Shown here: positions 26,948-35,950 of the stretch, piece by piece
Layout of the letters: every line of letters starts with the position of its first letter
Position numbering within the stretch: position 1 is the stretch's first letter
Source of the DNA: Streptomyces tibetensis
GTDB lineage: Bacteria > Actinomycetota > Actinomycetes > Streptomycetales > Streptomycetaceae
DNA length: 64,000 nt
Reading direction: 5' to 3'
NCBI RefSeq assembly: GCF_007655005.1
Contig: NZ_SZVW01000009.1
Location: forward strand, 1 to 64,000
The notes under the pieces: generated by a model
Told to the model about the DNA's origin: nothing
What the model saw: the letters and a program-made list of their open reading frames with translations, nothing else
Database searches by the model: none
Position numbers and translations under genes: made by a program

Positions 26948-28444
26948 GTGGCCCAGTCCATCAGTAAGCGCAGGATCGGCCGAGGGCTCGCGGTCGCGGC
27001 GGCGATTGCCGTCGCGACCACTGTCACCGGCATGGCGGCGGCACACGCCGCCGACGGCCCCTCCGCCGCGTCGACACTGCACGACGACTTCAACGGCGAC
27101 GGCTACGCCGACCTCGCGGTGGCCGCCCCGTCCGCCACTGTCGGCGGGCACAAGGGCGCCGGCTACGTCGCCGTGCTCTACGGCTCGGCGAACGGGCTGA
27201 AAACCTCGACGAGGCAGGTGTTCAGCCAGAACACCGCCGGGGTGCCCGGCAGTGCCGAGACCGGCGACGCGTTCGGCAGCGCGCTCACCACCGCCGACCT
27301 CGACCGCGACGGGTACGCGGACCTGGTCGTCGGCGCGGGCCGCGAGGACACGGCCGACGGCGGTGTCGACTCCGGGCTGGTCGAGGTCCTGTGGGGTGGT
27401 CAGAAGGGCCTGTCCGGAGGTGCCGCGCCGGCCACGGGGAAGGCCTACGACCAGCTCGGCGGCCAGGGGCGGCTCACCGTCGCGGACATCAACGGTGACG
27501 GTGCCGAGGACCTGGTGACCGTGGAGATGCAGCACGATCTGCGGGTGCTGAACGGCCCGTTCGCCCGGGACGGGTCCACGTCCCACGGCGGGCAGCTCGT
27601 CAAGGACGAGTTCGACAGCCGCGTCCTCGACCTGGCCGCCGGTGACGTCAACGGCGACGGCGTCACGGACGTCGCCGCCACCGAGAACGACGGCGACGAG
27701 TACGACGCCCGGCGGGTCGTGTACTGGACGGGCTCCCGGCAGGGACTCACGCCGTACACCACCGTGAAGGGCGGCAACGGCTACCGGCTCCAGGGCGGCG
27801 AGAACCTCGACATCGGGGACGTCGACCAGGACGGTGTCGACGACATCGTGGTCGGCCGGGCCGTCGACGGGTACGACAGCGACCTCGACATCCCCCTCGC
27901 CAAGGGTGGCCGGGTCACCTTGATACCCGGCACCCCTGAGGGGCCCGACGGCGCAGGGGCCACGTTCCTGAACCAGGACAGCCCCGGCGTCCCGGGCGGC
28001 GCCGAGTGGGGCGACGGCTTCGGGACCGACGTCCGGATCGCCGACGTCAACGGCGACGGATACCCGGACGTGGCGACCGGCCTTCCCGGCGAGGACCTGG
28101 GCGGCGTGACCGGCGCGGGCGCGGTCGTCGTCCTGCGCGGCAGCGCGCAGGGCCTCACCGGCGCCGGCGCGCAGGTGGTCACGCAGGACACGCCCAACGT
28201 GCCGGGCGCCGCCGAGCGGGGTGACGCCTTCGGCGCGGCCGTGCGCCTCGCCGACGCCAACCACGACGGACTGGCCGACCTGGCCGCCGGCGCACCGGGG
28301 GAGAACCAGAACGCCGGGTCGGTCTGGTACTTCACGTCCGGGCCGTCGACCGTGGTGAGCCCGAACGGCACCACCACCTTCGGCAACACGCTCCTGGGCA
28401 CTTCCGCCACGGACGCCCGGCTCGGCTCCGGTTTCTCCGGCTGA
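26948..28444 (+). CDS. Secreted FG-GAP repeat (integrin-like beta-propeller) protein
   Basis: A 498-aa exported protein. A Sec-type signal peptide (SKRRIGRG, then a hydrophobic Ala/Val stretch, cleavage near AAHA-ADG at about residue 35) is followed by seven FG-GAP repeats. Each contains a Ca-binding DxDxDG-like loop, e.g. DFNGDGYADL, DLDRDGYADL, DVNGDGVTDV, DVDQDGVDDI and DANHDGLADL. Seven repeats fit one complete propeller. Likely extracellular or wall-associated; binding partner unknown. The GTG start follows ACGGAG by 5 nt; the frame is open further upstream to 26885, but no signal peptide would then begin the protein. Confidence 0.9.
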   Translation: MAQSISKRRIGRGLAVAAAIAVATTVTGMAAAHAADGPSAASTLHDDFNGDGYADLAVAAPSATVGGHKGAGYVAVLYGSANGLKTSTRQVFSQNTAGVPGSAETGDAFGSALTTADLDRDGYADLVVGAGREDTADGGVDSGLVEVLWGGQKGLSGGAAPATGKAYDQLGGQGRLTVADINGDGAEDLVTVEMQHDLRVLNGPFARDGSTSHGGQLVKDEFDSRVLDLAAGDVNGDGVTDVAATENDGDEYDARRVVYWTGSRQGLTPYTTVKGGNGYRLQGGENLDIGDVDQDGVDDIVVGRAVDGYDSDLDIPLAKGGRVTLIPGTPEGPDGAGATFLNQDSPGVPGGAEWGDGFGTDVRIADVNGDGYPDVATGLPGEDLGGVTGAGAVVVLRGSAQGLTGAGAQVVTQDTPNVPGAAERGDAFGAAVRLADANHDGLADLAAGAPGENQNAGSVWYFTSGPSTVVSPNGTTTFGNTLLGTSATDARLGSGFSG

Positions 28445-28453
28445 TCACCTGTC

Positions 28454-28505
28454 AGACTCGCCCCGGCAACGGCTTGTTCCGATGCTGGCGGCGAGTCTCT
28501 TTTTG
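28454..28505 (+). terminator. Intrinsic terminator after the FG-GAP gene
   Basis: A 9-bp stem (28454-28462 with 28490-28498), a structured 27-nt loop, then CTTTTTTG: one of the few canonical U-tract terminators in the window. Confidence 0.85.
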
Positions 28506-28612
28506 TCTGCTTAGTTGTCATGTACGCGAACCCCGGCGTTCAGCGGGCGGACCGCCCGCGAGCGTGAAGCTTCCCCGTGTCCATGTGGCCAGCGAGGTAA
28601 GGGAGTCAGCCG

Positions 28613-30163
28613 ATGACCGGAGCAGTATCCCCCGACCGACGCCGCTTTCTGACCGCGGGTGCCGCCGTGCTCGGTGCCGCGGCCTCCGCCCAGCTGTGGC
28701 TCCCGGTCGCCGCCCGCGCGGCGGAGACGCCGCTGCCGGACGGTGTGTTCAGCCTCGGCGTCTCCTCGGGCGACCCGCTGCCGGACGGCGTCGTGCTGTG
28801 GACCAGACTCGCTCCGGACCCGCTGAACGGCGGCGGCATGCCCGACCGGGTGGTGCCGGTGGAGTGGCAGCTCGCGGAGGACCCCCGGTTCAAAAAGCCC
28901 GTCCGACGGGGCACCGCCCAAGCCCGGCCCGAGTACGGGCACAGCGTTCACGTGGACGTACGGGGGCTGCGCGCGGACCGTACGTACTGGTACCGCTTCC
29001 GCACCAGCGGGCAGCTCTCGCCCGTCGGCCGCACCCGCACCGCGCCCCACCCCCACAGCTCCGGTGGCTCCCTGCGCCTGGCCCTCGCCTCCTGCCAGAA
29101 CTGGCAGCACGGCTACTTCACGCCATACGCGGACATGCTCGAGCAGGACCCGGACGTCGTCGTGTTCGTCGGCGACTACATCTACGAGTCCACGCCCTCG
29201 GCCACGGGCGTACGGCGGCACGAGGGCACCGGTGAGCCGTTCAGCCTCGTCCAGTACCGCAACCGGTACGCCCAGTACCGCTCCGACCCGGACCTCGCGG
29301 CGATGCACGCGAACGCGCCCTTCGTGGTGACCTTCGACGACCATGAGGTGGACAACGACTTCGCCGGCGAGATCCCGCAGGACCCGGACAAGCAGCCGCA
29401 CGACGCTTTCGTGGCCCGGCTGACCGCCGCGTACCAGGCGCTCTACGAGCACATGCCGGTCCGTGCCACCGCCGTCCCGGACGGACCGCACATCCGGATG
29501 TACCGCCGCCTGGAGTTCGGCCGGCTGGCCCGGCTCAACGTCCTGGACACCCGCCAGTACCGCAGCGACCAGGCCACCAGCCAGGCCGGCGCACAGGACC
29601 CCTCGCTGACCATGCTCGGCGCGCGGCAGAAGCAGTGGCTGCTGAACGGGCTGCAGGACTCGCCCGCCCGCTGGAACCTCATCGCCTCCCAGATCATGAT
29701 GGCCGAGACGGACCTCCAGGTCGGCGAGGGCAAGCTCTGGTTCTACGACGCCTGGGACGGCTACCAGGCCGAACGCAACGCGTTCCTGGAGGAGTTGCGG
29801 CAGGTCCGCAACCCCGTGGTGCTCTCCGGGGACCGGCACCTGACGATGATCAGCGACCTCAAGGAGGACTACGCCGACCCGGACTCGGAGGTCGTCGGCG
29901 CCGAGTTCGTCGGCACCTCCATCTCCAGCAACGGCGACCAGGACCAGGAGGCCTTCCGCAAGGAGTGGGACCCCCGGCGCCCGGACAACCCGCACTGGAA
30001 GCTGCTCGACGCGCACCGCGGCTACCACCTCTTCGACGTCCGCCGTGACGGCATCGACGCCCAGGTCAGGGTGGTCGACACGGTGCGAAGGCCCACGGCG
30101 ACCCCGAGCACGCTGGCCCGGCTGAGGGTCGAGGCGGGCCGACCGGGCGTCGAGGTCGTCTGA
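28613..30163 (+). CDS. PhoD-type alkaline phosphatase / phosphodiesterase (Tat-exported)
   Basis: A 516-aa metallophosphatase of the PhoD family, which releases phosphate from organic phosphates and, in some members, cleaves teichoic acids. A twin-arginine signal (SPDRRRFLTAG) with cleavage near ARA-AE at about 40 is followed by the N-terminal PhoD domain (about 45-140) and the metal-dependent catalytic domain. Metal-binding signatures include VVFVGDYIYES, FDDHEVDNDF and LSGDRHL. The ATG start is preceded by GTAAGGGAG. Several Streptomyces PhoD proteins are controlled by phosphate starvation; no clear PHO box is visible here. Confidence 0.93.
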   Translation: MTGAVSPDRRRFLTAGAAVLGAAASAQLWLPVAARAAETPLPDGVFSLGVSSGDPLPDGVVLWTRLAPDPLNGGGMPDRVVPVEWQLAEDPRFKKPVRRGTAQARPEYGHSVHVDVRGLRADRTYWYRFRTSGQLSPVGRTRTAPHPHSSGGSLRLALASCQNWQHGYFTPYADMLEQDPDVVVFVGDYIYESTPSATGVRRHEGTGEPFSLVQYRNRYAQYRSDPDLAAMHANAPFVVTFDDHEVDNDFAGEIPQDPDKQPHDAFVARLTAAYQALYEHMPVRATAVPDGPHIRMYRRLEFGRLARLNVLDTRQYRSDQATSQAGAQDPSLTMLGARQKQWLLNGLQDSPARWNLIASQIMMAETDLQVGEGKLWFYDAWDGYQAERNAFLEELRQVRNPVVLSGDRHLTMISDLKEDYADPDSEVVGAEFVGTSISSNGDQDQEAFRKEWDPRRPDNPHWKLLDAHRGYHLFDVRRDGIDAQVRVVDTVRRPTATPSTLARLRVEAGRPGVEVV

Positions 30164-30182
30164 CCCGGGCCGTGTGCCGCGT

Positions 30183-30212
30183 GAGCCCGGGACTCTTCGG
30201 AGTCCCGGGCTC
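30183..30212 (+). terminator. Strong terminator after the PhoD-type gene
   Basis: A perfect 13-bp stem (30183-30195 with 30200-30212) with a stable TTCG tetraloop lies 20 nt after the stop. TCTTCGTCG follows. Confidence 0.9.
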
Positions 30213-30733
30213 TTCGTCGTACGCGGCGGGTGGACAGGGTGAGAAGTCCGACCCGGGTTTGCGGCGTATTGCTCTCGCCGAGACCGAAATGCTGCGCAAT
30301 CGCAACGAGGAATTCCGTGGCAATGAGCCGCGGGGAGAGCCGTATTCGCGGCCGGCCGGCATGAAGAACATGTGCAGCCGTGTGCACCGGGAAGTGGAGA
30401 TCCACGCACCGGGACCCCCGTGCCCGGCCCCGCGGGCGGCGGGCGCGGTACGCGGGGCGCCCCCAAAGCGCGTACCGTGCACTGGACATCGTCCGAGGAA
30501 CCCGTGAAGGCCCCCGGTCACCGCCGTCCCGTGCGGCTCCGCCGTGCTTGAGCTTCTGTGCAGTTACTCACAGCGTAATTTCCCGCAGCTCGCGCAACCG
30601 TCCGCAATCACCAGTGTCGTCAGGTGAATGAGAGGTGGCGCGCACATATGCGGTGGAGGGCGCTCACCTTGCATCGCGGTAACCACAAGTGGGACCATTT
30701 CCGAGTTCCCTGTCGCCCCAAGGTAGGTCACCT
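30213..30733. other. Long intergenic region before the wall-polymer locus
   Basis: About 520 nt without a credible gene. It has a GC-rich half with CCGCGGGC-type repeats near 30420-30470, then a less GC-rich half (30540-30620) holding the CRP-like dyad at 30556-30571. It probably contains the promoter and a long leader of the downstream gene, or an unannotated small RNA. Confidence 0.4.
30556..30571. promoter_or_regulatory. CRP-like dyad
   Basis: TGTGC-AGTTAC-TCACA matches the cAMP-receptor-protein dyad TGTGA-N6-TCACA at nine of ten arm positions. It lies 163 nt before the predicted GTG of the next gene. A match by eye only. Confidence 0.3.
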
Positions 30734-32230
30734 GTGTCCCAGCACATAGCCAAGCCCCGTACCACCGCAGTGATCCTGGCCGGTGGCACCGGCCAGCGCG
30801 TGGGTCTGTCGATCCCCAAGCAGCTGCTGAAGATCGCCGGCAAGGCAGTCATCGAGCACACGCTGACCACCTTCGAGAACACCGACTCGATCGACGACAT
30901 CATCGTGCTGATGGCGCCGGGTTACGTGCCCGACATCGAGAAGATCGTCGCGAAGGCCGGCTTCCAGAAGGTCTCGAAGATCATCGAGGGCGGCTCCACG
31001 AGGAACGAGACCACCGAGCGCGCCATCGCCGCGCTGGGCGAGGGCCTGGCCGAGGGCGAGGACGCCAACGTCCTCTTCCACGACGCCGTGCGCCCCCTGC
31101 TCTCGCAGCGCGTCATCGAAGACTGTGTCGTCGCGCTGGAGCGCTTCCAGGCCGTCGACGTGGCCATCCCGTCCGCGGACACCATCATCGTCACGCGCAC
31201 GCACGGCGAGGACGGCGAGTTCATCACCGAGATCCCGGACCGCTCCCGGCTGCGCCGCGGCCAGACGCCGCAGGCCTTCAAGCTGTCCACGATCAAGCGG
31301 GCCTACGAGGTCGCCGCCGGCGACCCCAACTTCCAGGCGACCGACGACTGCTCCGTCGTGCTCAAGTACCTGCCGGACGTGCCGATCCACGTCGTCGCGG
31401 GTGACGAGTACAACATGAAGGTCACCCAGCCCGTCGACGTCTTCATCGCCGACAAGCTTTTCCAGCTCGCCTCCACGGCCGCGCCCGAGCAGGTCTCCGA
31501 GGAGGCCTACCGCGAGCTGCTGACCGGCAAGACCATGGTCGTCTTCGGCGGCAGCTACGGCATCGGCAAGGACATCGCCGAGCTCGCCGAGTCCTACGGC
31601 GCCAAGGTCTACGCGCTGGGCCGCTCCACCACCGGCACCCACGTCGAGAACCCCGAAGAGGTCGACGACGCCCTGTCCAAGGCGTACGCCGAGACCGGCC
31701 GCATCGACTACGTGGTCAACACCGCCGGCGTGCTGCGCATAGGCAAGCTCGCCGAGACCGACAACGCCACCATCGAGGAGGCGCTGAAGGTCAACTACCT
31801 GGCCCCGGTCCAGATCGCCCGGTCCTCGTACAAGTACCTGTCCGAGACCAAGGGCCAGTTGCTGCTCTACACCTCCAGCAGCTACACCCGCGGCCGTGCC
31901 GAGTACAGCCTGTACTCCTCCACCAAGGCCGCCATGGTGAACCTCACCCAGGCCCTGTCCGACGAGTGGGCCGGCGACGGCGTCCGCGTCAACTGCATCA
32001 ACCCCGAGCGCACCGCCACGCCCATGCGCACCAAGGCCTTCGGCCAGGAGCCCTCGGGCTCCCTGCTCTCCTCCGAGGCCGTGGCCCGCACCTCCCTCGA
32101 CGTGCTGCTCTCCGAGCTCACCGGCCACGTCATCGACGTCCGCCAGCAGGACCCGACGGCCGGCGCGGCCCGGGCCTCCGGCTTCGAGCAGGCCCTGGCC
32201 ACGGTGCTGGACCGGCAGGACGGCGTGTAA
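30734..32230 (+). CDS. Bifunctional cytidylyltransferase / SDR reductase (TarI-TarJ-like fusion)
   Basis: A 498-aa two-domain protein. The N-terminal ~240 residues are an IspD/TarI-type cytidylyltransferase (AVILAGGTGQRVGLSIPKQ with the nucleotide-binding loop and lysine; HDAVRPL). The C-terminal part (about 262-498) is a short-chain dehydrogenase with GGSYGIG (~272-278) and the catalytic YSSTK (Y394, K398). The same order occurs in Haemophilus Bcs1, which reduces ribulose 5-phosphate and makes CDP-ribitol. The likely product is a CDP-alditol for the TagF-like polymerases that follow. The GTG at 30734 has AGGTAGG 6 nt upstream. True IspD is unlikely given the fusion and context. Confidence 0.88.
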   Translation: MSQHIAKPRTTAVILAGGTGQRVGLSIPKQLLKIAGKAVIEHTLTTFENTDSIDDIIVLMAPGYVPDIEKIVAKAGFQKVSKIIEGGSTRNETTERAIAALGEGLAEGEDANVLFHDAVRPLLSQRVIEDCVVALERFQAVDVAIPSADTIIVTRTHGEDGEFITEIPDRSRLRRGQTPQAFKLSTIKRAYEVAAGDPNFQATDDCSVVLKYLPDVPIHVVAGDEYNMKVTQPVDVFIADKLFQLASTAAPEQVSEEAYRELLTGKTMVVFGGSYGIGKDIAELAESYGAKVYALGRSTTGTHVENPEEVDDALSKAYAETGRIDYVVNTAGVLRIGKLAETDNATIEEALKVNYLAPVQIARSSYKYLSETKGQLLLYTSSSYTRGRAEYSLYSSTKAAMVNLTQALSDEWAGDGVRVNCINPERTATPMRTKAFGQEPSGSLLSSEAVARTSLDVLLSELTGHVIDVRQQDPTAGAARASGFEQALATVLDRQDGV

Positions 32231-32256
32231 TAATTGGCGCCAAATAGACCTCAGTA

Positions 32257-32322
32257 ATTCAGGCCTCTGCGCCCTCCTGTAAACGGCTTTCCGTGTGCAG
32301 GAGGTTTCGCAGGGGCCTGAAT
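32257..32322. repeat. 66-nt extended inverted repeat
   Basis: A 15-bp outer stem (32257-32271 with 32308-32322, one G-T pair), a 7-bp middle stem (32273-32279 with 32298-32304) and a 4-bp tip (32283-32286 with 32291-32294). It sits between the cytidylyltransferase and TagF-like genes, preceded by a TTGGCGCCAA palindrome (32234-32243). It could terminate, attenuate or stabilise the upstream mRNA. Confidence 0.7.
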
Positions 32323-32403
32323 CCATACAGTCTCGCGAATATTCACAGACCAGCCGCATTCTCGAACAAGACCGGCACACCCCTCCCAAGAGCAGGTTTA
32401 TCC

Positions 32404-34518
32404 GTGATATCCACCGCTATTCGCGTCGCCCGGGTGGGCAGCGCGGCCCAGCTGGCCGCGGCGGTTCTCATGGTGGCGGGCTTCCCCGCCCTCATGCTGG
32501 CCGCGCTCGTCCCGAGCGTTCCCGCCTTCGCGGCAGCGGCCGCCGTGACGTACCTGGCGGACCACTATCTGCACCGCAAGGGCAGCTACCTGATCAACCG
32601 CCTCGGCAAGGTGCGGGCCGGACTGTCGATCCGCTTCCTGATACGGCAGCTGCTGCTCGTCCTGCTGCTGGCCCGGCTGTCCCTCGCGGACAACCTGATC
32701 TACTACGGGGCGATCGCCTGCTTCATCGCCTTCTACGGCCTGCAGGCCCCGCACGGCGCGCTGGTCCAGCTGATCCGCAACCGCCGCCGCATGCCGGTCG
32801 CCACCCGCAACGTCGACCTGGCCTCCCGCATCCGCATCCCGGACGCCCCGCCGCGCAAGCTGCTGCACCGCTCGGCCGAGAAGATGCTCCACCTCGACCT
32901 CGCGGCCGTCGTCGGCATCCTGCTCGCCGCCCAGGTGAAGTCGGCCCTGGTCGGCTTCATCGGCATCGGCGTCACGGTGGCCCTGGCCACCCTGTACGTC
33001 CTGGCGCTCGTGCCGTTCGTGCGCGGCCGGAAGGTCCCGCCGAAGGCCGAGAAGGTCCTGGCCGCCGTCGACGACTGGCTGGCTGAGTACAAGCCGGAGA
33101 CGGTCCTGTACTTCTCCGGTTCCAAGGACTCCGCCTACCAGGTCAACATGTGGCTCGACACCATGGAGAAGCTGGAGTCCAAGCCGCTGATCATCCTGCG
33201 TGAGCGGGCCATCCTGAACAATCTGGCGCCCACCACGGTCCCCGTCATCTGCGTGCCCGGAGGGGTGCACCTGATGAACATGGACCTGTCCACGGTGCGC
33301 GTCGCGCTCTACGCGGCCAACGTCGGCAAGAACATCCACATGCTGCGCGTGCCCACCATCAAGCACGTCTTCATCGGCCACGGCGACAGCGACAAGCTCG
33401 CCAGCGTCAACCCGTACAGCAAGGTCTACGACGAGGTGTGGACGGCCGGCCGCGCGGGCCGCGACCGCTACGCCATCGCCGACGTCGGTGTCCGCGACGA
33501 CGACATCGTCGAGGTCGGCCGCCCGCAGCTCGCCCCGATCCAGACCTGGCAGGGCGTGCCCGACGGGCGCATCCCCACGGTGCTGTACGCCCCCACCTGG
33601 GAGGGCTGGGACGGCAACCCGGGCAACACCTCGGTCGTGCTGGCCGGCGAGAACATCGTGCAGCAGCTGGTGCAGGCCGACCCGCCGGTCCGCGTCCTGT
33701 ACAAGCCGCACCCCTTCACGGGCAACGTCAGCAAGGAGGCCGGCGCCGCGCACCGGCGGATCACCGCCCTGGTGCAGAAGGCCGCGGCCGAGCGGGCCAT
33801 CAACACGCGGTTCGTCGCCGACACCGCCGCCCAGGCGCAGGCCAAGGCCGAGCTGGACCGGATCCAGGCCCGGCTCGCGCAGCTGTCCGGCTCCGGCGGC
33901 GACCGTGGCGACGAGGCCGTGGCCACCCGTGACGGGCTGGTCGACGTCGCCCGGCACGAGGAGGTCGCCCGGCTGCGCGCCGAGTGGAACGACGCCTACT
34001 GGCGTTCCTTCCCGTCCTGGGAGCACCGCGTCATCACGGGCGCCGAGCCGCGGCTGTACGACTGCTTCAACGTCTCCGACGCGATGGTCTCCGACATCTC
34101 CAGCGTGGTCTCCGACTTCATCGCGAGCGGCAAGCCGTACGCGGTCACGGACTCCGCCGGGGTGGGCGTCGAGGAGTTCAAGCGGAACAACACGGCGGTG
34201 CGTGCCGCGGTGATCCTGTCCAACAGCGCCGACGAGCTGGGCGAGTTGCTGGGTGCGGTCCGCGCCCCGGACGCCGACCCGCTGGCCGGGGACCGCAAGG
34301 AGCTCAAGCAGTACCTGCTGGGTCCGGACGAGCCGACCTCGCTGGAGCAGTTCAACACCGCCGTCGCGAACCTCGCCCTCAAGGCCGAGACGCGCAACGT
34401 CGGCCAGCAGTCACGGGACGCTGCCGCCCTCGCGGAGACCGAGGCCGAGCTGGCGAACGCCGTGCCCGGCCAGCGGGTGCCCGCCGCCGGTGACACGGAC
34501 GGTGTCGGCACGGCCTGA
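32404..34518 (+). CDS. CDP-glycerol/ribitol phosphotransferase-like (TagF-like) membrane protein
   Basis: A 704-aa protein. The N-terminal ~225 residues are hydrophobic with several helices; the remainder is a CDP-glycerol:poly(glycerophosphate) glycerophosphotransferase-type domain, with TVLYAPTWEGWDGNPGNTSV, LYKPHPF and the SDISSVVSDF motif near the end. It probably polymerises alditol phosphate for a wall teichoic-acid-like polymer at the membrane. A paralogue of the leftward gene at 36.0-38.0 kb. The GTG at 32404 is preceded by AGCAGG; a longer in-frame start at 32293 would run through the inverted repeat. Confidence 0.88.
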   Translation: MISTAIRVARVGSAAQLAAAVLMVAGFPALMLAALVPSVPAFAAAAAVTYLADHYLHRKGSYLINRLGKVRAGLSIRFLIRQLLLVLLLARLSLADNLIYYGAIACFIAFYGLQAPHGALVQLIRNRRRMPVATRNVDLASRIRIPDAPPRKLLHRSAEKMLHLDLAAVVGILLAAQVKSALVGFIGIGVTVALATLYVLALVPFVRGRKVPPKAEKVLAAVDDWLAEYKPETVLYFSGSKDSAYQVNMWLDTMEKLESKPLIILRERAILNNLAPTTVPVICVPGGVHLMNMDLSTVRVALYAANVGKNIHMLRVPTIKHVFIGHGDSDKLASVNPYSKVYDEVWTAGRAGRDRYAIADVGVRDDDIVEVGRPQLAPIQTWQGVPDGRIPTVLYAPTWEGWDGNPGNTSVVLAGENIVQQLVQADPPVRVLYKPHPFTGNVSKEAGAAHRRITALVQKAAAERAINTRFVADTAAQAQAKAELDRIQARLAQLSGSGGDRGDEAVATRDGLVDVARHEEVARLRAEWNDAYWRSFPSWEHRVITGAEPRLYDCFNVSDAMVSDISSVVSDFIASGKPYAVTDSAGVGVEEFKRNNTAVRAAVILSNSADELGELLGAVRAPDADPLAGDRKELKQYLLGPDEPTSLEQFNTAVANLALKAETRNVGQQSRDAAALAETEAELANAVPGQRVPAAGDTDGVGTA

Positions 34519-34535
34519 ACCGCCGCCGCTGACTG

Positions 34536-34579
34536 AAGAGTTCGGCCCCGAGGAGCTTCTCCTCGGGGCCGAACTCTTT
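34536..34579 (+). terminator. 20-bp perfect terminator hairpin
   Basis: A perfect 20-bp stem (34536-34555 with 34559-34578) with a 3-nt loop, 17 nt after the TagF-like stop, then TCCCTTTCCC. The longest perfect coding-strand stem in the window after the palindrome at 50.2 kb. Confidence 0.93.
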
Positions 34580-34634
34580 CCCTTTCCCGGACCTGTCGGA
34601 CCACTGTGTGACGTGTCCCACTAACACCCGTGTG

Positions 34635-34654
34635 CGAGGCAACCGCTTGCCTCG
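34635..34654. promoter_or_regulatory. Perfect dyad upstream of the GT2 gene
   Basis: CGAGGCAA-CCGC-TTGCCTCG is a perfect 8+8 inverted repeat 68 nt before the GTG of the glycosyltransferase gene and past the upstream terminator. A candidate operator or leader hairpin. Confidence 0.4.
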
Positions 34655-34721
34655 ATCACCCGTCTATCAAGTAGCGAATGAGGCGATACGGGGGGGAATA
34701 TCCCATTGACTAGGGGGAAAC

Positions 34722-35930
34722 GTGACCGTGACGCAGCCTGATGTGAGTGTGATCATCGGTGCGTACGAAGCGATGCCGTATCTGATCGAGTGCCTCTCGT
34801 CCGTCGAGGCACAGACCATCGATCCGACGCGCGTCGAGGTCATCGCGGTGGACGACGGTTCGACGGATGGGACAGGGGAGTACCTGGAGGAGTTCGCCGA
34901 GCGGGCTCCCATGCACGTGCTGGTGATCCGGCAGGAGAACTCCGGCGGCCCCAGCGGCCCGCGCAACGTGGGCCTGGGGAAGGCCACCGGGCGCTACGTG
35001 TTCTTCCTCGACGCCGACGACCGGCTGGGCCCCGAGGCCCTGGAGCGGATGGTCGCCATGGCCGACCGTGCCGGCACGGACGTGGTGCTCGGCAAGGTCG
35101 AGGGCGTCAACCGCTCGGCACCGAAGTCCATGTGGGGTGCGACGGTGGAGCGGACGGACGTCTTCTCCTCCAACATCAAGTTCACGCTCAGCGCGCAGAA
35201 GCTGTTCCGCCGCGCGCTGCTCGACCGGCACGGCATGCGCTTCGACGAGTCGCTGTTCACCGGCGAGGACGCGCTGTTCACCATGGAGGCGTACCTGCGG
35301 GCGGACGGCGTGTCCGTGGTCGCCGACCACACCTGCTACTACCTGGTGGGCCGCGACGACGGCAAGCACGTGACCAAGAGCGGCAGTTACACGCTGCGCT
35401 TCGACTCCGCGCGGGCTCTGATGGACCTCATCGCCGAGCTCGTCCCCGCGGGCGGCCGGCGCGACCAGCTGATGGTCCGGCCCTTCCTCGTCACGCTGCT
35501 GCCCCAGTTCGGGCCCAAGTACCTGACCGACAGCGAGGAGATACGGCGGCACAAGTTCGAGCTGGCCAAGCCGCTGATGGACACCTACTGGACCGAGGGC
35601 GTCGCCCAGCGCCTCAAGGTCCACGAGCGGCTGCGGCTGCACCTGGTCGCCGAGCAGCGTGCCGAACTGCTCCCGGACGTCGTGAAGTTCGTCAAGAGCA
35701 AGAAGCAGGCGGCGGCCCTCCTGGAGAGGAAGGGCCGCCGTGTGTACCTGGCCTACCCGCACTTCCGGGACCGCGCCGCCCAAGTCCCCGACTCGGTCTA
35801 CCTCGCCGAGCCCCGGGAGGCCCGCGCCTTCCCGGGGTACCGAGAGGGCGGCATCGACACGTTCATGCGCCGGGCGGTACGCAAGGCCCGCCGGGTGCTG
35901 ACGTCCCGGGAAGTACGGCACGCGGCGTGA
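34722..35930 (+). CDS. Family 2 glycosyltransferase
   Basis: A 402-aa GT-A fold inverting glycosyltransferase. The nucleotide-binding region is VSVIIGAYEAMPYLIECLSS with VDDGSTDGT, and the metal-binding DAD is at residues 97-99 in FFLDADDRL; a C-terminal ~150-residue region has no clear membrane segment. It probably adds sugar residues to the wall polymer made by the neighbouring TagF-like proteins; donor and acceptor are unknown. The GTG at 34722 follows AGGGGG; a second GTG lies two codons in. Confidence 0.9.
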   Translation: MTVTQPDVSVIIGAYEAMPYLIECLSSVEAQTIDPTRVEVIAVDDGSTDGTGEYLEEFAERAPMHVLVIRQENSGGPSGPRNVGLGKATGRYVFFLDADDRLGPEALERMVAMADRAGTDVVLGKVEGVNRSAPKSMWGATVERTDVFSSNIKFTLSAQKLFRRALLDRHGMRFDESLFTGEDALFTMEAYLRADGVSVVADHTCYYLVGRDDGKHVTKSGSYTLRFDSARALMDLIAELVPAGGRRDQLMVRPFLVTLLPQFGPKYLTDSEEIRRHKFELAKPLMDTYWTEGVAQRLKVHERLRLHLVAEQRAELLPDVVKFVKSKKQAAALLERKGRRVYLAYPHFRDRAAQVPDSVYLAEPREARAFPGYREGGIDTFMRRAVRKARRVLTSREVRHAA

Positions 35931-35950
35931 CCGACGTGAGGGGCCGGTGC

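Noticed and set aside
30734..32230. Annotation as isoprenoid enzyme IspD.
   Set aside because: The IspD-like domain is fused to a short-chain dehydrogenase and sits with TagF-like genes, which points to CDP-alditol synthesis.
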